The notes under the pieces were generated by a model that was not told the origin of the DNA, did not search any database, and saw only the letters and a list, made by a program, of their open reading frames with translations. From the NCBI GenBank assembly GCA_963932465.1, contig OZ010796.1:78935292-78999291 (forward strand): a stretch of 64,000 nucleotides of DNA, in the 5' to 3' direction. This document shows, piece by piece, positions 46,201 to 57,001 of the stretch. The first letter of the stretch is position 1. Each line of letters begins with the position of its first letter. Source of the DNA: Maratus speciosus (lineage: Eukaryota; Arthropoda; Arachnida; Araneae; Salticidae). Made by a program: the position numbers and the translations under genes.

Positions 46201-47090
46201 ACATACGTGATAGCCTGTTGGGATAATGCTTGAAAAGCTAGGGGGCAACAAGTTGTGGATAACATGGTTAATGAAAGTTTTCGACCATCCATTATTGGCT
46301 TGTAACTTGTATGGGATGGTGCAGAGTCTTGCTGAAAAACGTACGGCTTCCCACCTGTTATAGCAGTAATCCAGAGCTTTTACACCTTCATCATATAAAC
46401 CACGCTGTTAACTCTGGCACCTTGAAGAAGGAAATGTGGGGGTATTAGGTCGTCTTCGCTGCTGACGGGCACGGGCCCTCAGAATCATCAGTGAGGCTGG
46501 AAATTTTCTTTGCATGACGGTCAGGACCTCTTTGGGGTTTATACACAGCTAACAATCTTTTTGCGGTTTACTTTCTGGACCAGGACAAAATTTTTCGCAT
46601 CTGAGGAAAACAACAGCATTCCTGGCTACTCTTCATGTTTCAGCTTGCTAAGGAAGCTTCTGGCTTTGATCAGGTTGTTATCCCTATCTCTCTCGAACAA
46701 GAAGTTTAACCTCCTCATCACACATGACCTCTACCAAAGGTCCTCACTAATCGCACATCGGATGGTGGCCTCATCAACCTGAAGCTCCCTAGTGAGTGAT
46801 CCCATCGACTTCCTAGGATTTTCATCAAAACGAATGACATATTCCGGTGTCTTGATAATGTGATATCGCTTGCAATGTCTTGTATGAAACAGTTGCCACA
46901 TCAAACCTAGCAGCCTTAAGTTCGCTCCTTACTTTAAAGACTACTGATCCGGCGAGATTCTAGAATGCAGCAATATCTATATCGAAGTATTCTTCAGCCA
47001 ATGAAACAATGACAGCATGCCTCTTCATTGCCTCAGTTAGCCTAGGTTCTAACCAGTTTACTTGTAACCATGATGTACAGAATGATATTT
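46200..47090 (-). pseudogene. mariner-family transposase remnant
   Basis: Shifting frames on the minus strand preserve the family's order: MKRHAVIVSL near 47.02 kb; ARSFLSKLKHEE; LLFSSDAKNFVLVQKVNRKK (first catalytic region); PKEVLTVMQRKFPASLMIL; PHFLLQGARVNS-like; GGKPYVFQQDSAPSHTSYKP-like (second catalytic region); and a final HNLLPPSFSSIIPTGYHVCG corresponding to the third. Many stops and several frameshifts. The C terminus is cut at about 46200. Non-functional. Confidence 0.65.
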
Positions 47091-47131
47091 CAACTATAAT
47101 GAGTGCTCTCAAATATCTGCCACGCCCTGTA

Positions 47132-47992
47132 GATTATTTTTCCTTTACGGAACAGTTAAGAGCCATTCTTTCTTTTTTCGGAATATGATCAATATTACCA
47201 ACATTTCATTTATGATACGTCACACAAAAAATCATGTATCATATTTGTTATAGATTAAGTGCACATACACATGTTGCATGTATGTAGATTGGGAGCAGGG
47301 ATGTAGTGCAGGATATATGGTGGTATGCGCTTTACACCTTCTTAATAACTTTGAGCATATACTCTCTGGTGTATACACTCTACCTATAGCATGTTCCTCT
47401 GTGGTTTTTTACGACTATATCACTGATTGGGAAGTGCCCTATTCAGATGTATAAATGTACAAATATATGTGTTAGGAATTAAAGAAGTATTCGCTAAACA
47501 GCGGTGTCTGCTTTTCGGGAGTGTCCATTATGGAGGTCATATTTGTATATCGATTTTTAACCCTAAAAAATATTTTGGACATTCTTTTGAAAAATTGGGT
47601 CAACCTGAGCCCGGATCCGCAAGAGTCAAAACCAAATCCAAAACCTACCCGAACTGACTCACAATGTAAAAATATAATGCCGACCCAAACCTCGTGTCAG
47701 ATGCTGGTAAAAGCAGGTAACCCGACCCAATGCAGGGCTCTATTTTATAATATGGTCATAATATGTTTGAAAACATTTTTTTTTTATTTAAATTCTCCAA
47801 TTTTACAATATCTTTACAATAAGTTGAACGTTCTTACATTTTCTTTTTTATAGAAAAAACTTATCCAAACAACAAAAACAAATTGTTTTTTTCCCCCTTT
47901 GTTTCTGTATATGATAAATAAAATTAATTATATTTTATTTATAAGAACTATAATTTTCTTATTCTTATCAATCTTTTATATTCTAATTTTAG
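47132..47992. other. Intergenic/intronic, no clear content
   Basis: A short CCCGAACC/GACCCAA stretch (47.6-47.74 kb) resembles the GC-rich words at 28.8 kb. A pyrimidine-rich tract leads into the acceptor at 47991-47992. Nothing else recognised. Confidence 0.4.
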
Positions 47993-48337
47993 TCTGGAGA
48001 AAATCAGAGACTTGGATCCCCTAGTATGGATGAAGCACAGCGCCAGCGTTCAGAAAAGGCTAAAGAGTTTAGAAAACCTCTCGTAACTATACCAAATGAA
48101 ATTTTAAGGATAAAAGGAAAGTTAAATGCAGACTTAGTGAAAGAGAACAATTCAATTTTGCAACAATTTTTAGAAACTTTTATTGATGAGATGAAATTAC
48201 GTGATCGGTTATTTGCAGCATTGTTTAATAAAATTTATTTTACTGGAAGCTATTATTCTGGTTTGCGAGTATCTGCACCTGATGAATTTGACTTAAATCT
48301 TGTCTTAAAATTTCCTTTCAAACAAACCACTGTTTCT
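47993..48337 (+). CDS. cGAS-like receptor exon (nucleotidyltransferase core, first part)
   Basis: This open exon of 115 codons is preceded by a pyrimidine tract and AG (47991-47992) and followed by GTAAGT (48338), phase 0 at both ends. From ATG 48026 it encodes a Lys-rich helix, NKIYFTGSYYSG (residues about 68-79) and SAPDEFDLNLVL (83-94). The GS motif followed by E-x-D is the nucleotide- and metal-binding signature of cGAS and Mab-21-type enzymes, and the spacing matches cGAS. Such enzymes make cyclic dinucleotides that activate STING. The third catalytic acid and the ligand-binding lobe must lie on other exons, not recognised here. Either ATG 48026 is the start or an upstream exon exists. 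A Mab-21-like non-immune paralogue is the main alternative. Confidence 0.75.
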
Positions 48338-49697
48338 GTAAGTATGCATTCTATTCTAATGATGTTAATTATAGTATCATTTGAATATATATAATAAAAT
48401 TAAAACTTTAAATATCAATGTTAAGACTATTTATTTAATTCAATTAACTTATCATTTTTTGTATTTAAGTATTATCTTTTTTTTTTACCCCCTCAGTTCA
48501 AGCTCTTGTCCTTCTAACTTCCTTATTTAAATATTTTTAGCCTTAGGGTCTGTGCATATACAGTGGATGATAAGTTAACGAATTTAATCCATTCCAAAAC
48601 AGTGTTCGCTAATCAAATTCTTCGTTAACCGATCATAGATTTTGTATTGATTTGTACTTAAAAGTTATATAATGTATAAAAAGAAAATATAAATCTTCTT
48701 TTTGTAATAAGGTTAATATCCGTCCTTATTTTATTGTATTTTGATGGTTTGTCTGCGTCGTGGCGTATTTAAAAAATATAAATGACATTCCCTTTGTACA
48801 AACTTTTATGATTCCATTCATTGACTACAGCATTAAATCATATCAATTAATCACTTTGACCTTTCAAAAACTCTTTAGTTCTCTAAAAGATCATGTTTAC
48901 TGCAAAGTTCAAGTTGTGCCTAGAACCTCTTAGTAATTTGGGAACTAAATTTCAATTAAAATAATTTGTAATTAAAAATATTTCTTTCAAAAAGGGGCAA
49001 AAAATATAAAAATTAATGTTTCCAATCTGTTCATTCTAATTTGAAGGCCCTAAAATGTAGGGCGAATCCCAGTAGCTCATGAATTAATTAGGCCATACGT
49101 ATACAACTGTGAAAATGTTCTCTAAATCGACATTTGATGCAATTAAATACAGCTTGGCAAATCTGAAACACAGCATTGCTTCTTCTTGACTTTGCTTTGT
49201 GAGGTGTTCGTTACCCGAACATAAAAATCTCTCAATAAGGTATTCGTTAACAAGTGGCGAATCCTCTGGTCATTGATAGATTCAGCGATGACTAGAGAAA
49301 AATTGAGACAATATAAAACGTTTTAATTTTATGCAAGCACATTTTTAAATGCTTTTTGCATTTTCTTTTTCCTCTCAATTTTTGGCTTAAAGACGTTGTG
49401 ATAGATAATAGTGGCAGTCAATATTTAGTGCCGCCATCTGTAGCTTTTAAAATGGGGCGGCAAAACTGGATTAGATCGTAAGTTGCTACAAGGATTCGCA
49501 CAGATTTCCGATTCTGGTCTTGCTTGCTCAGGCATATTCTTAGTCCCTCACGACCAATCAGGCTATGGAAGTATTCCCCATTTTCCGAGAAATAGCGCTG
49601 CTTGTTATCGCTAATTTTATCGAATCTGTTCTTGAGACTTTCAGAGGAAAATAAGTGTGTTTGTTTCGTTTTTGCACTTATTCCCTTTTTGAATTAT
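48338..49697. other. Probable intron sequence
   Basis: Begins with a strong donor GTAAGT. A Tigger-like terminus (CAGTGGATGATAAGTTAACG) lies at 48560, with a possible inverted counterpart near 49.2 kb (TCGTTAACAAGTGGCGAATCC). No second NTase exon was recognised. Confidence 0.4.
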
Positions 49698-49705
49698 TCT
49701 AGAGA

Positions 49706-50590
49706 CAGGGCCGAAACTAGGGGGGGGGGGGGGGGCAGAGGGGGCACGTGCCCCGGGCGCCGCTTTAACAGGAGGTGAAGGGGGCGCCAAAATGAAGATT
49801 TTGTTTGACGTTTGACACAAGAATGTATATATATATATATCTATATATATATTATGAAATTTGTATAAAAATGTCTCGCAGCTGGAAAATTTAAAAGGAA
49901 AACTGAACCAAATGCATTAAACTTTACAAATAGATAAAAAGATTCATTACAATACAAAATTTCAAAGTATCATGCCTATGCGTTTGCTTTCTATCTTTTA
50001 AATCACTTCCTGTGAGGAGAATCCGAGGGAGAATCATTACCGTTTTTCAAGGTCAGTCTCTATTGTGGGACACCCTACTGTCCACTACGGATAACTACCA
50101 AAGGAGAAGTGACCCCTCAGTCTGATTTTTCTTCTAGATAAAGGAATTCCATGAAAGCTGTTAGTTTTTTTCCCGCTGAACAGTGTTGAGCTTCCTTTCT
50201 TTCTTTCTTTTTTTTTCCGTTTTGCCATGGGCGTTGACTGCCCAGGACAACGGGAAGGGGAATGCACAGAGTAAAATTCTTAGTAAAACCTTTCTTTTTT
50301 AGATATTGACCTCATTTAGACCATGCAAAAAAAAAAAAAAAAGTTTAAAAAGATTAAAATGCAATTCTTTTCAATAACTTTTCAAATAACTTTTCAAAGA
50401 TTTTAATGGATCAATGTTTGACAAAGCTGATTACGTAGTTCAGTTTTATATATTTTTTAAATTTAAAAATAAGTTGTCTGTTAGATATTTAGTAAAATTC
50501 TTTTTTGTAAATTTACTTTATGGTGGAGGGGGGGGGGGGCGCCAAAATCCATGTTTGCCCCGGGCTCCAAAAAGGCTAGTTTCGGCCCTG
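49706..50590. mobile_element. 885-bp non-autonomous hAT-type element
   Basis: CAGGGCCGAAACTAG at the left is exactly inverted at the right end. TCTAGAGA directly repeats on both sides (49698-49705 and 50591-50598), an 8-bp duplication. G runs and GGGGCGCCAAAAT sit just inside both ends. No transposase. A fragment of the same family lies at 7479. Confidence 0.9.
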
Positions 50591-50598
50591 TCTAGAGA

Positions 50599-52802
50599 AA
50601 ATCTATTTTGTAAATTACTGCAAAGAACGATATTTTATTCTTTAATAATGATATTTAATTAAAACGGATGAATGATCTCAGGATTTTTACTCTTGCATAG
50701 GTTAAATAGTATAAATAGATTGATTGAACAGTTTAGTAATTTTTGTTTCAGAATTAAATTGTGTTCTCAAAATTACCATATTTAATATACTGTGGGTACA
50801 TTAATGCGATACTTTTATGAATTAACAATTTACGATTCCTGTTTTTTACCCCTTTCGAGTCCCAATTTTTTTTCAATTTTTTGAAAAATTGCTTTTACGG
50901 TAATAATACTAAAAATAACTATCACAAGCGATAAGGGTTTACTGAAATTTAACTACTAGTTATTTTGCGTACTATTCATATGACAATAGAAAAAGGTAGA
51001 ATTTAAAAAAACTTTTGGAAAATGTCGACTGAAAAGAATTCATACTTATAGAAGATCCACCAAACTGAAGATAGTATGAATAATCTTTTTTTATTATTAT
51101 TGAAAAAGAAATGTTGGAGCTACTGAAAAAGAAAAAAAATTTCTTGTTATTGAGAAATTTGCCACAAAAACGCATAGGCTGGATTACACTTACAAATGAA
51201 GTGTCAGTATATATAAAAAAATCAGATTGTAATATTTATGTTCATTTAAAGGAAATAAAATAATTGTCAAGCTTATGTTTTTTAATTAATTACAAAAAAT
51301 ACTTTTCAATAAACGGAAAATGTGAATGACTTCGATTGTAACAGGTACATTGCTGTGAACTAGCGATGGCCATTGGGAAACCTCACACCTCGCCACTGTC
51401 GTTAATTAATCTGTTCGTAAGCCTATCACCTACTGTATGATGTTATCATTTTAGGGGGGAGGAGTCTGGCACTTGATATCTTAATATATCTGTGGGGAGG
51501 GGATTTGTCTTTTGATATGTTATCATTTTTTATCCAACCAAAATATTCTCTTTTTATTTCTAACTTGATCTTTACATCAAAATAGTCTGTTATCTTTTTT
51601 AGTCGGTTATCTATTTTTTTTAATATACAAAGTTATTAACTTCATTAAATGTTTATAAAATTATTTAATTCCAAAATATGGAATATCCCAACGTTTGATA
51701 TATTTCTATTCTTCTGTCATATGTGTATGGATATATAATCTACTGTTCGAGAAACCATATGCGAAGTATGTTTGAAATGATACTTGTGTTTACTAGTAAA
51801 TAAAAGAGAAAGAATGTTGCCTACTTGTTTTGTTGATAAAAAGTTCTGTCTGCCCCCCTCTTCCCCGTGAGGGGGTGAGTGCAAGTAGACGTTATTACTG
51901 TTGAATGCATTATGTAAGAAAACTCTATTATTAAATACTTTTAAGTAGTAACTAATGCTTTTAAGTATTATTTGATATAAAGTTATTTCATATACAAAGT
52001 TGTATTTTATTGACTTCTCTTCATTTGAATCAATAAAGTATGCGAAAAATAAATGTAACCGTATTTGTATATCACTCCAAACAAAAGAAAAAAATTCCCA
52101 AAATCTAAAGGCTGTTTAGATATTGATAACGATATCATTACTGAGAGGGGGGGGGGGGGGGTAAAATTACCACATAGTTGATAACGTTATATATGTGCAG
52201 CCCCTTTGTACAGTTGTCATGGAGGAAACAAATAGATGGAGATGCTGGGCGTGACGTCAAGAATGCAACTCTAACCCGTTGTATTTGGTGCAAACACAGC
52301 CATGTGTTTTGATGTGCCTGTCAATACAAACCTGTATTTCTTTGCTTTTACTTTTACCATTGCAAATGGTTATTCATTATTTGCATGTTGACTGTAGGTA
52401 TGATTAAAATTTCGATTAAAAATGAGAATATGTGCGGTTATAAGATGCAGTACCACGTGCTTGTCTTGTTTGGGCTGAATGAGGGCATTTAAATCTGAGC
52501 GATAACTGCCTTCATATTGCAAACTGTTTTTACAGCATACTGCGCCTCCATCTATCTCTTTGCTTCATGTGCCGTTATATTGTTTGCATATAATTAGGGT
52601 TGCCATATTTATCACGTAAAAAACTGAAGATTTTTATTGACACTTGTTTGTTTTATCAAACTACAGTCAGATCCTACTAAACTATGTTGAATGTTCCAAT
52701 AATGTCTTCTTTTGGACTTTTCCTTAAAAAGAATTAATTAATTGTTATAATTGTTATTTTCTAACTGTAAATTTCTTCTAACACTTTTTATTTAATTTTG
52801 CA

Positions 52803-52839
<37 letters not shown>

Positions 52840-53200
52840 TGATAAATAATGCATCAAAAGTGAAATTTTTGAATTTTATTTTATGTTTTCCAAGAAAAAT
52901 AACTGCAAGAATAGCTTTTATTTGTTCAAAATAACTTTCCCACAAAATTTTCAATTTTTCTAGAAAAAAAAAAAAAAAAAAAAACTAACAATTTTTTTTT
53001 AAACCCACCACTTAAAATTTTACATCTGTAGTCCTCTCATAATTTAGTTTATTAGCTATACTTATGAAAATATTTATAAAATTATCTTCCTGTATTTATA
53101 AATAATATTTAGTAAAATTATGTTCCACCATGGTTAATGAGTGTTTTCTTGTAGCATATATTGCAAGTTTTAATTGGTGTCTTTGAATTTATTCATTCAG
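50599..53200. other. Probable intron/intergenic, no exon recognised
   Basis: AT-rich with G runs at 52147-52160 and a 37-base T run at 52808. A more balanced patch lies at 52.2-52.55 kb (GTGACGTCAAG, GTGCAAACACAGCCATGTG), with no convincing frame. A polypyrimidine tract and CAG precede 53201. Confidence 0.4.
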
Positions 53201-54835
53201 GAATTTGAAATGCTGAGAAAACTGTTTTTTGATTGTCTCCAACATAATTGGAAATATAATGATAAAGGAACAAGAACAAAGGATACAACAAATAATATCC
53301 AACATGTAAAATATGGTAAACCCCACTGTGTTAAACGTAGGAGAAGATTGTTTCATAATAAGCATTCTATGTGTAAAAATATGTATGATTCATATAATAA
53401 TAGCAGCATTAATGGAAATATTTTTAAAGCTGAAGACAATATAAATGCCCAAACTAAGGGCTCAAACAATAGTAATGAAAAATTACACCTTAACCCTAAT
53501 AAAAGAAATTTCCAAAGAAGGTATCCTGAATTTAAAACAAATAATAATTCTTACAATAAACTCGAGAATAAAAGTACACAGGAAATTGAAAAAATGATAA
53601 ATTATCCAACTAAATGTTCCAGAAATAGGAATCAAGATTTAAAAAATGAAAATATTTTTTTGTCAGATTTAGAAAAAGAAATTTCAAAAGAAAGGACCTT
53701 GAATGTAAAAACAATGAAAATACTTTCTGTAATTGCGGTAGTACAAGTACACAAAAGGTTGAAAAAACTACAAATTGTCCTTATAAAGACACAAAAATTA
53801 GTAATCAAGAAAAATTGCACTTTGTTGATTCTAAGAGAAGCTACGAAAGAAAGTATCCTGAATATAAAACTAATGAAAATACACTGTTTAATCTTGACGA
53901 TACAAAAGCACAAAGGGATGATAAAAATATGAATTGTCACATTAAAGATTTAAAAATTAATAATCAAGACATAAATCATAAAACAATTAAGTCTGTTAGA
54001 CATAGAAAAAGAAATTACCAAAGAAAAAATTTTCAATATAAAAATATCATAATTCACTCAGCAATATTGAAATGAATAAAGTTATTCCAGAGGCCATAAA
54101 AAGTACCAGTTTCTCTCCAAGGAATTTGACTATGTCTGATATGCTGATACAAGATCAGGAATGCAATAATGAAAGTACACTGATGAAAGAGACTATAGGA
54201 ACAAAAATTTAAATCAGAAGAAAGTTCAAGTTAGCAAAGCAAGTAAAACTAATAATGATGCACTGTACAATCTTGACAATACAAAAGAACAAAGGGATGA
54301 AAAAAATACGATTTGTCACATTAAAGACTTAAAAATTAATAATCAAGACATAAACCATAAAAATCTAAAGCCAGTTAGACATAGAAAAAGAAATTTCCAA
54401 AGAAAACACTCTCAATATAAAAATATCAATAGTACAATCAACAATATTGAAATTAATAAAGCTGTTCCAGGGGCTAAAAAATTTACTAATTCCTCTCAAA
54501 GCAATTTGACTATATCTGATATGCTAATACAGGATCAGAAATGTAAGAATGAAAATACACTGACGAAAGAGACTAATAATAACAACGAAAATTTAAATCA
54601 AAAGAAAATTCAGATAAGCAGAGCAAGAAAAAGAAATATCCGTAGAAAGAATTTTAGAAACAAAAGATGTCAAAATATTTCTTTAAAAGTTAAAATAAAC
54701 TTTGATGAAGCTGAAAATTTATTTACAGAATCAAATCAAAAAAATTATGATGAATTGTTTAATGACTTCGTTTTAAACATAAACAGCTATCCTAATGGAA
54801 ATGAATTAAAAAATCACTCAAGGAATCAAGCATAT
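53201..54835 (+). pseudogene. Exon-like Lys/Asn-rich repeat-protein block with three frameshifts
   Basis: An acceptor (TTCATTCAG) precedes 53201 and a donor (GTAAGT) follows 54835. The length is 1635 bases, exactly 545 codons, and both ends are phase 0 in the same frame, which also suits the cGAS-like exon upstream. The start reads EFEMLRKLFFDCLQHNW. It then encodes repeats of about 53-58 residues with an RKRNFQRK..EYKTNENT core, (D)xTKxQ, KDLKINNQD and KSVRHR. At DNA level 53.87-54.24 kb is duplicated at 54.24-54.63 kb. Three breaks near 53.68, 54.06 and 54.19 kb each shift the frame by -1, so the frame is restored overall. Each stretch between them would hit a stop, so it looks decayed. The protein family is unknown, and the link to the NTase exon is inference. 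Confidence 0.55.
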
Positions 54836-54935
54836 GTAAGTAATATAAATTGTCTTTTGTCACAAACTGCTGCATGATTGCTGGGAATATTGTTTGTTAT
54901 TATTTAATTTTTTTGCGTGTTTAATTTGGTGGTCT

Positions 54936-56023
54936 ACAGGGTTTTCACTGCTGATTACCGTTGTGCTAAATTGCGTCAAAGTGTTTCATTTGGTGAGTTA
55001 AAAACTATCGAAATCGACAAATTTTGTTAAATCATGCATGTATGCAGCACTCTTTTATGTTGCTAAATGACTGATGTTCTTATCATGTTCAGTCATATCA
55101 TACTATTTATGTCAGTCTATTTCTTGGGAGAATCTTCAGTATTTTGGAAGATTTTGGCTTTTATAAAAATTTCATTGAGATTCCCTCTCTCTCCTGTTCG
55201 AAAATCTTCCTTTGCCCGTTCACTGCACACAGTAAAAAATCTTTACCTTTTTTCCCCTAATTTTATAAACTTTTTCGTCCCTTTTTTATATTGTATTGTA
55301 GCAATAAGTAATCAATCATCTAAATTGTCCTCCCCCTAAAATCCCCACTTTTCCTGTTGCTGTCTTTCTTCCAGCAAAAATCACACAAAATTTTTAATTT
55401 AACTTTCAGTTTTTTTTTCTGCATTATTTATCCATAGTAATAAAAAAATAATCAATCATCTTAAATAATTTTCAACCTCCAAAATTTCCACTTCTCCCTC
55501 TTTGTGCCCATGCTCTCAAATTTTTAAATGTTTAAAACTGCTTTTTTTTTTCTGCCATATTTGTTGTTTGTTCTACAAACAAATTATCATTCATCTAAAT
55601 TTCCTGTGCCACCCCTAAAATTTTTGCCTTCCCTTTTTTATACCCCCTGAGAACGCAAAGCTTAAAATATTTAAAACTCTTCACCTTTTTAAAAAATTTC
55701 TGTTGTATTTTTATGTTCTAACAGCAATAAATAATCAGTATAATTCTGTGAAATATTTACTTTTCCCACCCCTTTAAAAAGGAAAAGTATTTCTAGGATG
55801 GGAGAAGGGAAACAAAGCAAAAATAACCTCCCCCCCCCCTTTTTTTTCAGTTGTGCTGGGATGTCCTAGCTCAATTTAAAAATGGAGGTAAACGAACAAT
55901 TTTAGAATAAATGCTTCATAATAAATCTACCATTTTACTAACAGTTTTTTTCATCTGATTACACTTTCTTTTTACTGATTTGCCAAATTGCTAATGGTAG
56001 ACAACAGTCAGTGAAAACCCTTT
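54936..56023. mobile_element. Degenerate hAT-like element carrying a pyrimidine-rich array
   Basis: CAGGGTTTTCACTGCTGATT at 54937 is imperfectly inverted at the right end (GACAACAGTCAGTGAAAACC near 56000). The flanks GTGGTCTA and TTGGTATA agree at six of eight positions, a possible worn 8-bp duplication. The interior (55.18-55.76 kb) is three to four units of about 140 bases with TAATCAATCATCTAAA and C-rich blocks, the same unit as at 10.76-11.5 kb. No transposase. Confidence 0.5.
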
Positions 56024-56033
56024 TGGTATATAT

Positions 56034-56550
56034 TGTGATGTAGTGGGCCAGAGCTTTTTGGTTCACTAAGCTCTTGTGAGATGATCGTTGAAAAATAATA
56101 CATGTTTCTTACCAAAGTTCTTTATTAGAACAACTAAAATAGATTTGAAAAATGTAATAACAAACTTTACCATTCATAGGTAGACACTCTCACTTTTTAT
56201 TAACAGTTCTATACTTCTCATAGCCAACCTGAGTAAAAACGATTTTTACTCGCATCTCTTCCGTTGTTAAAAAAACACCTCACTTCATCAGTGTCACCCA
56301 GTCTACTCTCAGCCTCCACACTAGCTTCTGCATGAGTCTCTTTTTACTTTCACTTTAGGGACGAATTCCCACACATTGTCCAGCCACCCCTATTTCTTGG
56401 AAAAATTGAAATACCCTGTTGAGCAGATCCCAAGGGCAAAAGTATGCCAGGAATTTCCCCTGCATGCCTTTACACAAAAGACCATTGTCCTCCTCGGAAA
56501 TGCCTGTTGCTTTCCCCGTCGAAAATGTGTGGCGAAGGTACGATATCACA
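56034..56550 (-). repeat. 3' LTR
   Basis: 517 bp. Read on the minus strand it begins TGTGATATCG and ends ACTACATCACA. It differs from the 5' LTR only at 56070 (G versus A at 62579, plus strand). Two short frames inside are chance. Confidence 0.95.
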
Positions 56551-56553
56551 ACA

Positions 56554-56562
56554 CCTCCCCCC
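56554..56562 (-). promoter_or_regulatory. Polypurine tract
   Basis: On the minus strand GGGGGGAGG lies three bases before the 3' LTR, the expected place for plus-strand priming of the retrotransposon DNA. Confidence 0.75.
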
Positions 56563-57001
56563 AAAAGAGATTTCCACAGGAAATATTTGGCAGGAATTCA
56601 CATAATAAGCCCTTTTAATAGATTTCCCGAGAGGTCAAGCACACCATTAAATCAGCAATAAAATATCATTTAGACTTTTGACCCAATTATGAAAGTTCTA
56701 CTTAAATTCAAGAATACCCACTCTCAGTTTCAAAGGACATACCAAAATATGAAATTTTTAGAATTTTCCTTACACATAATCAATCAAAAGAATAAAAATA
56801 ATATACATTTTTGATGCTAGAACAATCAATTTAAATTTAAAATATTTGAATGTAATACTAACTCAAAAAAGAAAAAAAACACTATAACACAATCTAGGTA
56901 ACTAAATTTTTACATACAGCACAATATCTTAATAAAACGCCCTAATTACAAGTATTAAAATTTTGAACACTAAATTCCAAACAGAAAATCTAACTCTGAT
57001 T

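Larger units (their letters stand above)
44016..47129 (-). mobile_element. mariner-family element, interrupted
   Basis: The left end CAGGGTGCGGCAACTATTTG and the inverted right end CAGGGCGTGGCAGATATTTG pair and continue GAGA-CA. TA lies outside both (44014-44015 and 47130-47131). A mariner-type transposase remnant occupies the right part on the minus strand. The left part (about 44.2-46.2 kb) is foreign: a 39-bp array, a 173-bp-array element and a dispersed repeat. Only 41 bases separate it from the pogo-like element. Confidence 0.65.

Noticed and set aside
49720..49733. Long G runs read as G-quadruplex regulatory sites
   Set aside because: G/C runs recur just inside many transposon ends here and are likely slippage-prone terminal tracts. 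No regulatory context.
56355..56661. Three frames of 69-80 codons in the LTR, repeated at 62864-63121
   Set aside because: They fall within the LTR and are duplicated only because the LTRs are. No motif.
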